A DNA stretch of 64,000 nt. Origin: Agrostemma githago. Its lineage: Eukaryota > Streptophyta > Magnoliopsida > Caryophyllales > Caryophyllaceae. The position numbers and the translations under genes were made by a program. The DNA lies in NCBI GenBank assembly GCA_958450325.1, contig OY288244.1, positions 36,641,424 to 36,705,423 of the forward strand, in the 5' to 3' direction. The notes under the pieces are model-generated. The model searched no databases. It was not told the DNA's origin and worked only from the letters and a program-made list of their open reading frames with translations. Every line of letters begins with the position of its first letter. Positions within the stretch are counted from its first letter, which is position 1. Below are positions 54,462-64,000 of the stretch, one piece after another.

Positions 54462-57400
54462 TTACAAATATTGGAAAACTTCTTGATATACCACATTAGT
54501 GGTAGTGTTAGAAGTCTGATGATTGCCATCGAAAATAAGGATTTTCAATCCTTTTTTGTTGGTGACCCTCGATAAAGCAACGTATAATTGACCATGCGTA
54601 AACACGGGCTTAGGAAGATATAGACCAACGTGCGACAACGACTGCCCTTGACTTTTGTTGATTGTCATGGCAAAGCATATGGAAACAGGAAACTGTCGCC
54701 GAGTAAACCGAACAGGAAACTTAGCTGAGTCAGATGGCGAAAGGGTCAAACGCGGAATATAAACTATATCATCTGCATGGCTACCCGTTAGTACCTTGCA
54801 TCGAATAACTCGTTTTGCCAAGTGAGTCACAATTAAGCGCGTACCATTACACAATCCACGAAATTGATCAATATTCCGGATAAGCATAATCATAGCACCA
54901 ACCTTCAATCGTAACTCATGGTTAGGAATCCCGGAGCACTTAATGCTGTTCAAGAACTCAGTGGAGTGCAAATCAGGCTGGCCCGGAACTATCTCGTCCA
55001 TACATACCTCATCAGAGCTTAAATAGACCTGCTCTACACCGTCAAGAAGAGATAATACGTAGTCGTTAATCAATTCAACAAATTCATGGGTAGGGGCCAA
55101 AATCGCTCTTTCCTGCAAATAATCAGCAGTCCACAATCGATTCAGTAGATTGGGATATGTACTGGACACAATTGATGCAATAGGATCGGTGACATTATGG
55201 ATAAGAATGTCATCCGGAAATTTAACGTCAACCTCGCCATCATTGCGCCCACCTTCCAAACCATCACCAATTCTGAGGATCCAATCTGAGAATTCTCGTA
55301 CCTCTTGTGCATTATAAGGAGAGGCACCGACTTGAAGACGCATGTTCTGCGTAAGTCTGAGTACCTTTATAAATACAGGGTGGAAAAAGGAAAGGATTCA
55401 TATAGGAAGAATATGGACAAACTAAAATGTAGATGACACGACAAACAACGAAAGCGTTCACACAAAAGGAAAGAAAAAGTACCTTGCATGATGACCATAA
55501 GTAAGATGAAAATAAAGATGCATGCACAATGTCAGACCTACTTCCTTTGGGAACAACTGGAAGTATTTGTCGGAAGTCACCTCCAAATACAACAAATTTA
55601 CCCCCAAAAGGAAGGTTCGCATTACGTGGGCTCACAGCGCGCATAACATCTTTCAAGCTACGATCAAGAGCTTCAAAGGCATGCCTATGGATCATGGGTG
55701 CCTCATCCCAAATAATGAGACTTGCCTCCATTATTAGCTCAGTTAAATCCGACCCTGGCTTAATGTTGGAGCAAGTTGAAGTCTCAACAACATTAATCGG
55801 AATGCCGAATCTGGAATGGGCTGTCCTACCTCCGGGAAGTAGAGTGGCCGCAATTCCACTGGACGCAACAGGAAGAACAATCAGCCCCTTACTGCGCAAA
55901 TCAGCACATAACGTGCGCCATATAAATGTCTTTCCTGTACCCTCGAAGCCATACACAAAGAAAACGGCACTTCGTTGCGATGTTACGGCAGTATTAATTT
56001 CGTCGTATATAGACCGCTGGTCGGTATTTAACATAGGCAGGGCAACTTCAAATTCCTGACGCAAAGCATCCCTATCATACGATAATTCATCTCGAATCAA
56101 AGTGTTACGGAAGTTAGGAAAAACCGATGAATCAGGAATGGGCATGTCTTCAAACATAGATAAACTACTGCCATTACTCTGTAGCAAAGCCTCAATATCG
56201 AGCAAGGCTAAGTTATGAATCTCTTCCTCAGTCAACTCCAAATCTAAGACAAAAAATAACCAAAATGAACATGAATTCTAAATAATATTTAGAAAGAATA
56301 CAGAAGGAACAACTAAACTTATCGGGATTTGACAAAACCCTCCGTTGCCTGAAGAGGATGTCATCAGATAACAATTCCCAAGTTTCCTCCCACACAGTAT
56401 GAGGCATCGACATAGAACCGGTTAACAGCAACGACGCAAACAGATGCCTAAGATAAGTAGTCGACTCCCAGTAGTGTGCTTCCGTAATTGCATCAACATA
56501 CTCAGTGTCGTCACCGATCAAGCCAAGAGCAAAACATGCTTCTCTAAAAGTCCGATAACAGGTACCGTTCACAGTTCGGATGTCATCATAACACATTGCT
56601 CCCCTAGAATGGTTCAGCATCGTTCTCATATAGTAAAGTTCACCACATTTTGGGGGAACGTGGTGCAATCTACCAATTGCGAAAAACTTTTGCCTACGCT
56701 TCCACTGCTTCTTAGTCCTATCCCATACGTATTTTTGAGGAATCTCAGATAAAAGAAGATCACGTGCATCAGGGTCCCTAGCGTTCAACGCGAACCAATC
56801 GACAAATTTTGACATAGCAATGCTTGGGTTCTCAAGAACCTCATCAATTGGGTCATCATCTTCAAAGATAACAGATTGCTCACCCGGGAGATGGAATTGA
56901 AGTTTCTCAACACCAGGAGTCCTATAATGGATGTCAAAGGAAAAAATCCTCCAAACAGCTTCACAGGCAGACAAATATCGACAATCGTACAACTTCTGAA
57001 TCTGGTCGAGGTTATTTTGGTTATTGCGACGAATATGGGACGACTCCATTGTAACACGATCAGGCCCTTTATTAATGTACTTGAATAGATATATAATCGA
57101 CCTGGCTTGGTTGCACCACTCCACATTTATATGAGCATGATATTTATTCATAAGGTAGGGATTGTAGGGAACAACGTACCGATTATCAATGGGCACACCA
57201 TTCTTGAGAATTGTACGACCATTATCCCTTCTCTGGTAAATAGGAAAACCATTCTTGTCAACTGTGGTCCTGGGGTTGAATCGCTTTGGAAACTTCCGAA
57301 TGCATGCACCATCTAACATGCAAGGTGATTGAGGATTTGCTGCACCGCAAGGACCATGGATCATTAGCTCTGATACTGCGGCGAACAATATGGGATCCTG

Positions 57401-60267
57401 GCTTTCGTTGGGAATCTCGGCCGAAATAATTCTATCTACGTTTGCCACCTCCGGGAACTTGTCATCTCGATGGAGGAAGAGCAAGATGTGTGCATGGGGG
57501 AGTCCTCTCTTCTGGAATTCAACTGTGTACACAACTGTAAATGATTTAAACTTAGTGAATAAATACAAATTAAAGCAAATGGGAAAAACCACAAATTAAG
57601 GTTGAATTGAAAAAGAAAACATAAATGCATACCTGCTCTAGTCCTCCCAAAGATTTCACGAACTTTCAAGTCCTGAATCAACTCATACAGCTTCACTTGA
57701 AAAATTCGCGACAAAATATCTGGACGGTCTTCAGGGCGAAGACCCCTTCTACTTACAAAGCGTGTAACCTCTGGCCATTTAGGATTACAGGTAAAGGTAA
57801 TGAACAAATCTGGGTATCCACACCACCTACAAATAGCCATAGTGTCCAGGTACTTTGACCTCATATAAGCATCGCCAGATGTGTAAGAGGACGGTACAAT
57901 ATAGCGACTACCAGTTGACGATGGATCAACATTACCTCCTTCAACTGCATCAACAACATTCTTGTACTTATCGACCCTCAATAAATCTTGGTTGAATCGC
58001 AAGAATGACAATCTCTGAGACTCAACCATCATGTATCCGTCGACGCAAATTTGTTGAAATAAGTTGCAAGATTGTGACCACGTAGGGAACTCAATTTCCA
58101 TTGGCCTATCTTGAAATCGAAAGGCAAAGAACTCACGTAAGGTGAGCTCCTCGTGCGGCTTAAGGCTATTGCTTATAACAAGGAATGATTCACTGTGAGG
58201 AATATGTAGGCGGAATCCATCCTCACCATATGGGAGCAAAATAGGATATTGTAGGGCAAGATATGATGGGTGCAACTCGGAAATACGTTGTAATTGTCCG
58301 CATGATTTTTGTACAATAATGTCCCGATGTTCCATGTTGGGACCTATGTCACCTTCAACCACAGCGGCAACTTCTGAAGCAGTTGGACGGTTATAGGTTC
58401 TCCCATCAGTGCATCTTCGGGCAATCAATCTGATACTGACATCACCTTCTATATCCGATGACAATCTGTCCCTGGCCATCCGGAAGGTCTTTGCAAGAGG
58501 GTTGTGTTCGTCGATCATCTCCTTCAATAGCAACATAAGTTCCTCATTGAATCTACTACGCCCACCACCACTGCTTAAATTAAAATTAAATGTACAAATC
58601 AAGTAAACTTCATAAATCGGTGAATATGAAAAATCAAATCCAAAAAATAGGCATACAGAAGGTACTTACGCTACGGCAGTTATTCGGTTATTAACCTCTT
58701 CCTCCGTATCATAGATATACAACTGGCAAAACTTTGGAATAGATCCATCAGCAGGTAACAAACTACCAATTCGATGAACATTCTGCCCTTCCATCCTAAA
58801 TGTGTATGGACCTCGGCCAACATTGACTGTTCTATCAATAATGCCACCAGTGGACGACCAAGCATACCCACAATTATAGCCACGGATATTGCTAATAAAT
58901 GTAGAACTTAGACGGTGTTGCTTTGTCAAAAGTGATTTTAATAATTCAGGTGGTTGGCTTAGATATGGCAAAACTACCTTCCCATCTGAGCAGCATAGAG
59001 AGAATCTTGGATTTGTCGTGCCCTTTCCTTTACCAATCCTTTCCTCATACCACATTTGGGCTTTGCACATTTGACATTCATATTCAGAGTCACCAATATC
59101 CTAATAAATTGAACCTACAACAATAGTTCATAAAATAATTATAACAGTAATCAAATATAGAACATTTAGGTAAATATGATCTAATAATTTTATAGAAACA
59201 GGTAGTCCAACAAAAGGGGTAATGGAAACCTGCACCAATGTCTACAACTCCACCGGTGGCATTGTTGGGCAATCCTTCTTCAAATTGGTGTTGTTGGGAA
59301 TCGTTTTCAATGAACATACCATCAAAAGGAGGGTTAATATGTGGAGTTGATGAGGTACTGGCCTCATTGAACTCACAGCACAAACTCGGTGGTGGGTCAG
59401 TAGTAAGGGAGTCGTTCGAATAGTCACAATCTGCAAGAGGTGAACATATTGTGTATATACGTATAACTGTAGCGAACCATTCTTTTAAACACAAAATGAA
59501 ACCTTGAGAATGACAACTAATATAGTGCACCATACAAAATGAAAGTGTCGTTGTAGTGCAAATTAAAAGCGTTGAAAAAAATACATGTAAATCACCTGGT
59601 TGAGGACAGAGAACCGAGGAAGTAAACCTTCTCCTTTTTTCTGCATTAAGTTGTTTTCTGCGGGTCCTTTTAAGTTTCGCCGCTTGTTGTGCCGGTGAAA
59701 GAATGACAGGTTCAAATGAAATAGCAGAAGAAGAAGTTGCACCAAAAGAAGCAGGAGTTGAAGGACAATGGGGAGAGGCACGACGACGACGTGGGGCAAG
59801 TCGTCGTGTAGGTTGATGGACCTGAGCGCCTAGTAAAAACATGAAACATTAAAATGAATTGAAAAATAATGGGTCTAAAAACTGAAAATTAAATGCCTAT
59901 GTATACACACACATATACAAACACAGACACGTAGAGACACACACATGTAAGTGTGAGTATGGATAAAGGAAGGCGAAAAAGAGGTACCATTGGTAATATC
60001 ACTTAGGGGAGTACAAATAGCTAGCACAGGCTGCTGAGTTGAGCCAATATTTTCATTAACAAAGCTGCTGCTTTCAGCACCTGAATAATAATACCAATTT
60101 CACGTGGAGTTTAGATGCAGAGGTATGTAGAAATGCACATGAATATATCTGTGTAAGAAGCAAGTAAGAAGTACCGTTGGTAATATCTCTCAAAGGATTT
60201 AAGATTCCCATAACATGTTGATGACTTGGTTCGGCATTTTCATTTGCGGATCTACTGCTCTCCCCAC
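54462..60267 (-). CDS. Helitron Rep/PIF1-helicase transposase, nine visible exons
   Basis: RepHel enzymes nick, unwind and re-join DNA for rolling-circle transposition. Exons (high to low): 60,267-60,175; 60,080-59,988; 59,829-59,596 (basic, KLKRTRRKQLNAEKRRR); 59,429-59,230; 59,100-58,670 (CQMCKAQMWYEERIGKGKG, FSLCCSDGKVVLPYL); 58,573-57,633 (Helitron-like N domain, ICRWCGYPDLFITFTCNPKW); 57,534-56,323 (HUH motif GLPHAHILLFLH; two-tyrosine YLFKYINKG); 56,243-55,493 (Walker A GFEGTGKTF, Walker B IIWDEAPM, FGGDFRQILP); 55,364-54,462 (MTINKSQGQSL, YVALSRV). This gives about 1,600 codons, normal for plant Helitrons. Most introns have GT-AG ends; the one after the Rep exon has AT for GT (ATAAGTTT). 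All catalytic motifs are present with no internal stop seen, so only the damaged donor argues against function. A first exon with the start codon was not identified. Confidence 0.85.
59988..60267 (-). repeat. Duplicated 93-bp exon pair of the Helitron gene
   Basis: The exons at 60,175-60,267 and 59,988-60,080 are both 93 bases with matching splice sites and related products: GGESSRSANENAEPSS..PLRDITN and GAESSSFVNENIGSTQ..PLSDITN. They arose by exon duplication. PLSDITN-type sequence is common near the N-terminus of plant Helitron helicases. Confidence 0.7.
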
Positions 60268-60880
60268 CTTAACAATAATATCAAATTCATAAAGTGAACA
60301 TCACTCAATACAATACATTAGCAAACCAAAAAATGTTTATTCAAATATAGTCAGATAGACTTTAAAATTTCGATATTAATGACAGAAATTAGTAAATGTA
60401 CAATGTATGGACATATTTTGAGTTATATATGCATAGTAGTAGTAGTATGTCTTAGCACTAACAATAACAACAGTAATAGTAATAGTAATAATAATACCAT
60501 TTTTAACTAATTCATTAATACTCCACATTACTTATTATTATTATTACGATTATTACTAATCTCGTATATACAAAACAGGCTAGAAGAGTGGATAAGTAAA
60601 CCGACCCTATCTGACCCAAATCTGCACACACTAACAAAGCTGGATAAAAAACCGACCCCATTAAAAATGGTAAAAATCTAAAAACAATAGCAAATTTGGT
60701 AACAATATCCGAAGTGGACAAAATGTAGTACGACGACTAAACTGAGCTGAAAGTCGGAGAGGACTATCAAAACCGAAAACGACAACCAAACCCGGCCCAA
60801 ATGACAGACCAAACCCTCCCCAAAAAAACAGATACCCAACAATTAGAAGCCCACCCTAAATCAGGCCCAAACCTAATCTC
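60268..60880. other. Spacer upstream of the Helitron gene
   Basis: A/T-rich with short (AGT), (AAT) and (ATT) runs (about 60,436-60,555). The unseen 5' exon and terminus of the Helitron may lie here. No open frame of note. Confidence 0.4.
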
Positions 60881-61260
60881 ACCCTAATAACCACACCCAT
60901 TTATATACCACCCTTCCCTGACTGACCCCCTTCCCAAACCCTAATCCCACCCGACGCTCTACCTGACAGTAACCCTAACCCTAATCCCAAATCATCTCTC
61001 AGTCACACTCTCCACTCCCTCTCTCTCTCTCACTCTCAGTGACTTCCTAATCTTCCCCAAAATTTTCGTTTCATGTTCATCACTTCACCTCTAAGCAACC
61101 ATTTCTTGAAAAATTCATTGTCCGAGAATGCGAAGATTGTTTGTAAATCGAATTGCTAATCTCTTTATAGATTCATCACCATTCTGCTGCTTAATTTGAA
61201 GGTCGATCTAAATTAATCAACCAAATTCCAGATGTGCGGTGCTTTGAACGGAAAACGGTA
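60881..61260 (+). promoter_or_regulatory. Possible plus-strand gene leader with telo-box and CT tract
   Basis: TTATATACC (about 60,901) is TATA-like. AACCCTAACCCTAATCCC (60,971-60,988) is a double telo-box, a motif found in promoters and leaders of many plant housekeeping genes. A (CT)n tract lies at about 61,015-61,040. An ATG at 61,231 (MCGALNGK) runs to a GTATGC donor at about 61,259. This looks like the 5' end of a plus-strand gene, but no protein domain supports it. Confidence 0.35.
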
Positions 61261-61370
61261 TGCGTTTGTTTTCTTCTTTTAGGTTTTTGAATTTTGAAAT
61301 CTTAATTATGTAACTTTGTTTAATCAATTTTTGCTCATCATTTTTTTTTGTGTTCCTGTGTTCTACCATG

Positions 61371-61790
61371 TTTGCATGTATTTTTCCTGACTAAAATCGA
61401 AACCCAGATTGAATTTGATATACACGAAAAAATGGTGAGTCTTTATTCGATTTTTTGTTTTTTTATTTCAAAATCGATATTATGTCCAAATTTCGTCACC
61501 AGTAATCATTTTCTTCTGTCTGTCTTGTTACTTTCTTGCATGTATGATCTTTCTTGTCTTCTACATCCCTTGCATGCATATTTTCTATCCGGATAAAGTG
61601 AGTTCTTCCCTTCCTCTCTCCCTCTTCCTGCTTTTTTAATTGCTGAAATCTTTATTTTGTAAATATCTTCCCATGACTGATCTTTTATTTTTTTGTATTG
61701 CACATTTTCTGCATGCATATATCTCATCGGAAACCGAGCTCCAGACATAATATTTCGTATATGAAAAATGGTGAGTCTCCCCCCACCTCT
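61371..61790 (+). repeat. Three degenerate exon-like repeats of about 167 bp
   Basis: Related segments end at about 61,440, 61,600 and 61,768. Each has a GCATGCATAT-like word, about 25-45 bases of sequence such as GAAACCCAG or GAAACCGAGCTCCAG, and a final AAAATGGTGAGTC or AAAGTGAGTTC resembling a splice donor, followed by a CT-rich stretch. They may be alternative copies of one small exon of the putative plus-strand gene. Confidence 0.35.
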
Positions 61791-61879
61791 TTTTCCTTCT
61801 TTTTTTCTTATTAGTTTTCAAGCTCTCAAGAATTTTTAAATCTTCTAAACCACTGATATTTTGTCCCTGTCTTGTGCAG

Positions 61880-62114
61880 ATCATTGTCGAATATTGTCCA
61901 AGTAAGTAAAGAATATATGGGGATGCACAAAGATTTGGGGTTTAGGGAAATGGATCTACTATTACTAACATGCTTTTTAAAAGATGATGAAACATCAGCT
62001 CATTCTGAGAATGAAGGTATAATCTTCACTTTTCACTTCCTTACATTTCTAATATTAATATTTATTTTTAATTGCATGCACAGTAAAAAAGAAGAAAATT
62101 TCTTAGTTTTCTAA
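61880..62114 (+). other. Possible exons, unidentified
   Basis: After a TTGTGCAG acceptor comes ATCATTGTCG and on to GTCCAA, followed by GTAAGTAAAG. A further open stretch (MGMHKDLGFREMDLLLLTC) precedes GAATGAAGGTATAATC, which could be a donor. No domain is recognised and the reading is speculative. Confidence 0.25.
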
Positions 62115-63785
62115 TATTCTGGATCTTTTCACATATTTACTGCTATATTGTGTGTGTATTTACAGGTCTAACTTACAGAAATCGAGTTAAAATTTTAAGT
62201 TGTACTATGTCTTTCCTTAGATCTGACCATTTTTTTTGATGTATAAATCTGTGACTTGAAATGTTACATGTTGGAGATCCGTAGATTACATGATATAGGC
62301 TTTAAATTATTAGGCAGACTGCATTGTTTTTTTTCTACCAAATCTGAGTTAAAAACAGAGCTGAAAGAGAAAATGTCTTTTAAAAAAGACAAACCAATAA
62401 TTACAAATTATCATGTAAGCTGATATTGTTCAGCAACTCAAGTTTCTTAACAAAAAAATCAATTTCTATAGTACATTTAAAAAACTCCTATTTTTTGGTG
62501 GATTTTAACGAATTTTTTTGGTAATTTTAACCTAATGGATATTGCTTAACTCTAACAGAATCATTGAGTGAATTTAAGGTTGAAGCATTAGCATTTTTTG
62601 AGTCAGATTTAAAAAATTAGTAATTTACAATTATTGCGTCCCAGGTAAAATCAAAACAATGTTCGTAAAATGTTGTTCACAGAAGACAAATTTTTAAAAA
62701 AGTTTTATTTTACATCCAATTAGTAATATATGTAACTATATAAAATGTATCCAATTAGTAATATATTCAATTAGTAATTAGTAATCACTTAATAAAATTA
62801 TTTCAAACACTGAAATGATAAACATGTACAGAATACAAAGACTCAGTTACCTTTTCCATGTTTTTGTGTCCAATACTTTAGATTTGCAGATTATAATTCT
62901 CATATACTCTAGATATTGCAGTATATTTCTCACAAAATAATAGAGAACAAAAATACATGTTTTCTCAAATATAAGATGAAAATAATATGAATTAGAGTAA
63001 GGCATACGTTCTGGCCTGCAGTGATTTGTACCATCCCTTGTGCTTCTGCTCCTATTTCTTGATGAACTTAGATTATCCATTAAATTTTTCAGAATAGCAC
63101 GATATAAGAATATTTCCTTTGTTTAATTGAAGAAGCTCTTAGTATCAATTAATTGAGATTATGGTGGTTTGAATACATTGAATGATCTGTAATGTTATTG
63201 CCTTGAGCAATGATTTAATAATGAATTTAAAAAGGTTTTTGCTAACTTACTCTTACCACAACATTTCAACTGCTGTTAGTGGGGAGATATTTTGAGAAAT
63301 TGAGTCAGTTTAACCCAAATCATTAAATCTCTTAAATAAAATTAAACTTATCCTTTACCTAGATGTTTGACCATATTTAAAGTACGTGCTAAAACTTATA
63401 TAAAACTCTATCTAGAACTAATACCAATTATGTGGGATTATTTTTTAGTTATTGATCATTCAGTCTATTTTGTTTTCTATGTATATTAGAATTGTATTCG
63501 TATTAGAATTCTCTACAAACAAAAAACAGCACAGGACACTTAAATAATTCCAACTGTAGATTGAAGATAGTAGATGAAATTCTATCAAATAAGACATAGT
63601 AAACTTGTTGAAGCTGTCCTACTTATACAAAACTTTATCTATACAGACAAAAAAGAGATGAGTGCACAAAGTGAGCGTAATTAGTAAAGTCTTTTGGCAT
63701 ATCCATAAATCAACAGCGGGTCAAGAATACATGCTACATATCCATGGAGATTCTGGATTGCATATGTATGCTCTTAGAATAAATA
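62115..63785. other. A/T-rich DNA without recognised features
   Basis: No gene, repeat family or RNA was recognised. It is composed of T- and A-rich stretches compatible with a long intron or intergenic DNA. Local short duplications such as CCAATTAGTAATATAT occur twice near 62,716-62,765. Confidence 0.4.
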
Positions 63786-63790
63786 GACAC

Positions 63791-63892
63791 AATATAGTAC
63801 CTCCCATTCTCTTGACCCCACCTATATGTTGTATATGCATGAATTGCATATGAACAAATAGTTGGGGTCCAAGAGTGGGAGGTGCAATAGTG
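63791..63892. repeat. Foldback inverted repeat of about 100 bp
   Basis: The left arm contains TAGTACCTCCCATTCTCTTG then ACCCCA. The right arm contains TGGGGTCCAAGAGTGGGAGG then TGCAATA, with ATATGCA/TGCATAT at the centre near 63,842. The arms are about 45 bases with a few mismatches. It could be a small foldback MITE or a hairpin precursor; neither a TSD nor a known TIR family was recognised. Confidence 0.6.
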
Positions 63893-64000
63893 TATCCACC
63901 TAATTGTAGTGATAACTCTATAACTTTTAGTTTAGGAGTAATTCACTCTTAAAGTGGACAGACTAATAAGTTGTCCATCTATCTAATTGAAGCGTCGTAT

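Larger units (their letters stand above)
52428..58937. repeat. Tandem duplication, unit 2 (about 6.51 kb)
   Basis: Starts ACCAACGTGAAACTGC (52,429), the LINE interior, directly after Helitron exon sequence, and ends CAAAAGTGATT (58,937), where the Helitron gene continues normally. I counted about 14 substitutions and one A-run difference between the units, most in the right third of the unit. The junction shows only about one base of microhomology. Confidence 0.95.
54161..60267 (-). mobile_element. Helitron, second copy (contains the complete visible gene)
   Basis: The 3' end on the minus strand is CTAG then T (plus-strand 54,160-54,164), with the hairpin at 54,173-54,190. The gene exons run to at least 60,267. 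The 5' terminus (a TC start next to host A) was not located; it lies beyond 60,267, so the right boundary given is a minimum. Confidence 0.85.

Noticed and set aside
60971..60988. AACCCTAACCCTAATCCC as interstitial telomere repeat
   Set aside because: Only two to three imperfect units; fits a telo-box promoter motif better than a telomeric tract.
1..64000. tRNA, rRNA, snoRNA or riboswitch genes
   Set aside because: No cloverleaf, conserved rRNA stretch or other RNA signature was recognised by eye; a covariance-model search would be needed to exclude them.

Overview
This window is plant nuclear DNA, almost certainly from a flowering plant. It has spliceosomal introns, an intron-bearing fragment of a plant aldehyde oxidase gene, a Stowaway MITE, CACTA elements, a Helitron with a Rep/PIF1-helicase gene, L1-type LINEs, and several large Ty3/gypsy elements of the Tat/Ogre/Retand type. 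The evidence for that type is a PBS-like TTTGGCGACTCC next to the LTR, long LTRs of 2.1-3.0 kb starting TGTAGACACC or close to it, and antisense genes between pol and the 3' LTR. The species cannot be read from the sequence. Caryophyllaceae (Silene-like) is only a guess from the abundance of Retand-like elements. There is no rRNA, tRNA, CRISPR array or bacterial-type operon. Nearly everything here is mobile DNA in several nested layers.

Left third (1-23,174): three related gypsy elements. Element A (+) contributes only its 3' internal region (1-2659) and 3' LTR (2660-5001). It appears to sit inside the pol of element B (+), whose integrase end, antisense plant-mobile-domain (PMD) ORF and 3' LTR follow (5002-11,462). 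After an unassigned 0.6-kb block comes element C (-): gag, protease, leader and 5' LTR (about 12,106-23,174). It is split by a 4.4-kb CACTA element (12,534-16,927) that carries four exons of an aldehyde oxidase gene with their introns.

Middle (23,175-47,303): a degraded LINE endonuclease, then a small minus-strand gene of three exon pieces. Its last exon is cut in two by 22.5 kb of insertions (one part at 24,425-24,531, the rest at 47,035-47,303). The insertion block is bordered by two related LTRs in inverted orientation (E at 24,533, F ending at 47,034). LTR E carries a Stowaway MITE and was itself hit by element D (25,890-43,345, minus strand, 5-bp TSD GTTTG). D keeps both LTRs, an integrase, an antisense PMD gene and a second antisense spliced gene, but its gag-RT region is replaced by a CACTA remnant, a LINE scrap and unidentified DNA. 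A 5'-truncated LINE sits in D's 3' LTR with a 16-bp TSD, and D's other LTR preserves the empty site.

Right third (44,395-64,000): a 5'-truncated LINE reverse transcriptase, LTR F, the 5' part of the small gene, and a minus-strand Helitron. A segment of about 6.51 kb, running from inside the LINE to inside the Helitron gene, is tandemly duplicated (45,918-52,427 and 52,428-58,937) with only about 14 substitutions and one A-run length change seen. The second copy holds the whole visible Helitron gene (nine exons, 54,462-60,267). The first copy is 5'-truncated and has a private nonsense codon. The last 3 kb holds a CT-rich, telo-box-bearing leader of a possible plus-strand gene, then AT-rich DNA with a foldback sequence.

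The most unusual pattern is a set of short, strictly spaced motif cassettes that recur inside individual gypsy elements, in the LTR and again beside the antisense gene. B (and the LTR of C) use pairs of the 14-bp palindrome CACTCGATCGAGTG. D uses three GC-rich units at exactly 30-bp spacing.
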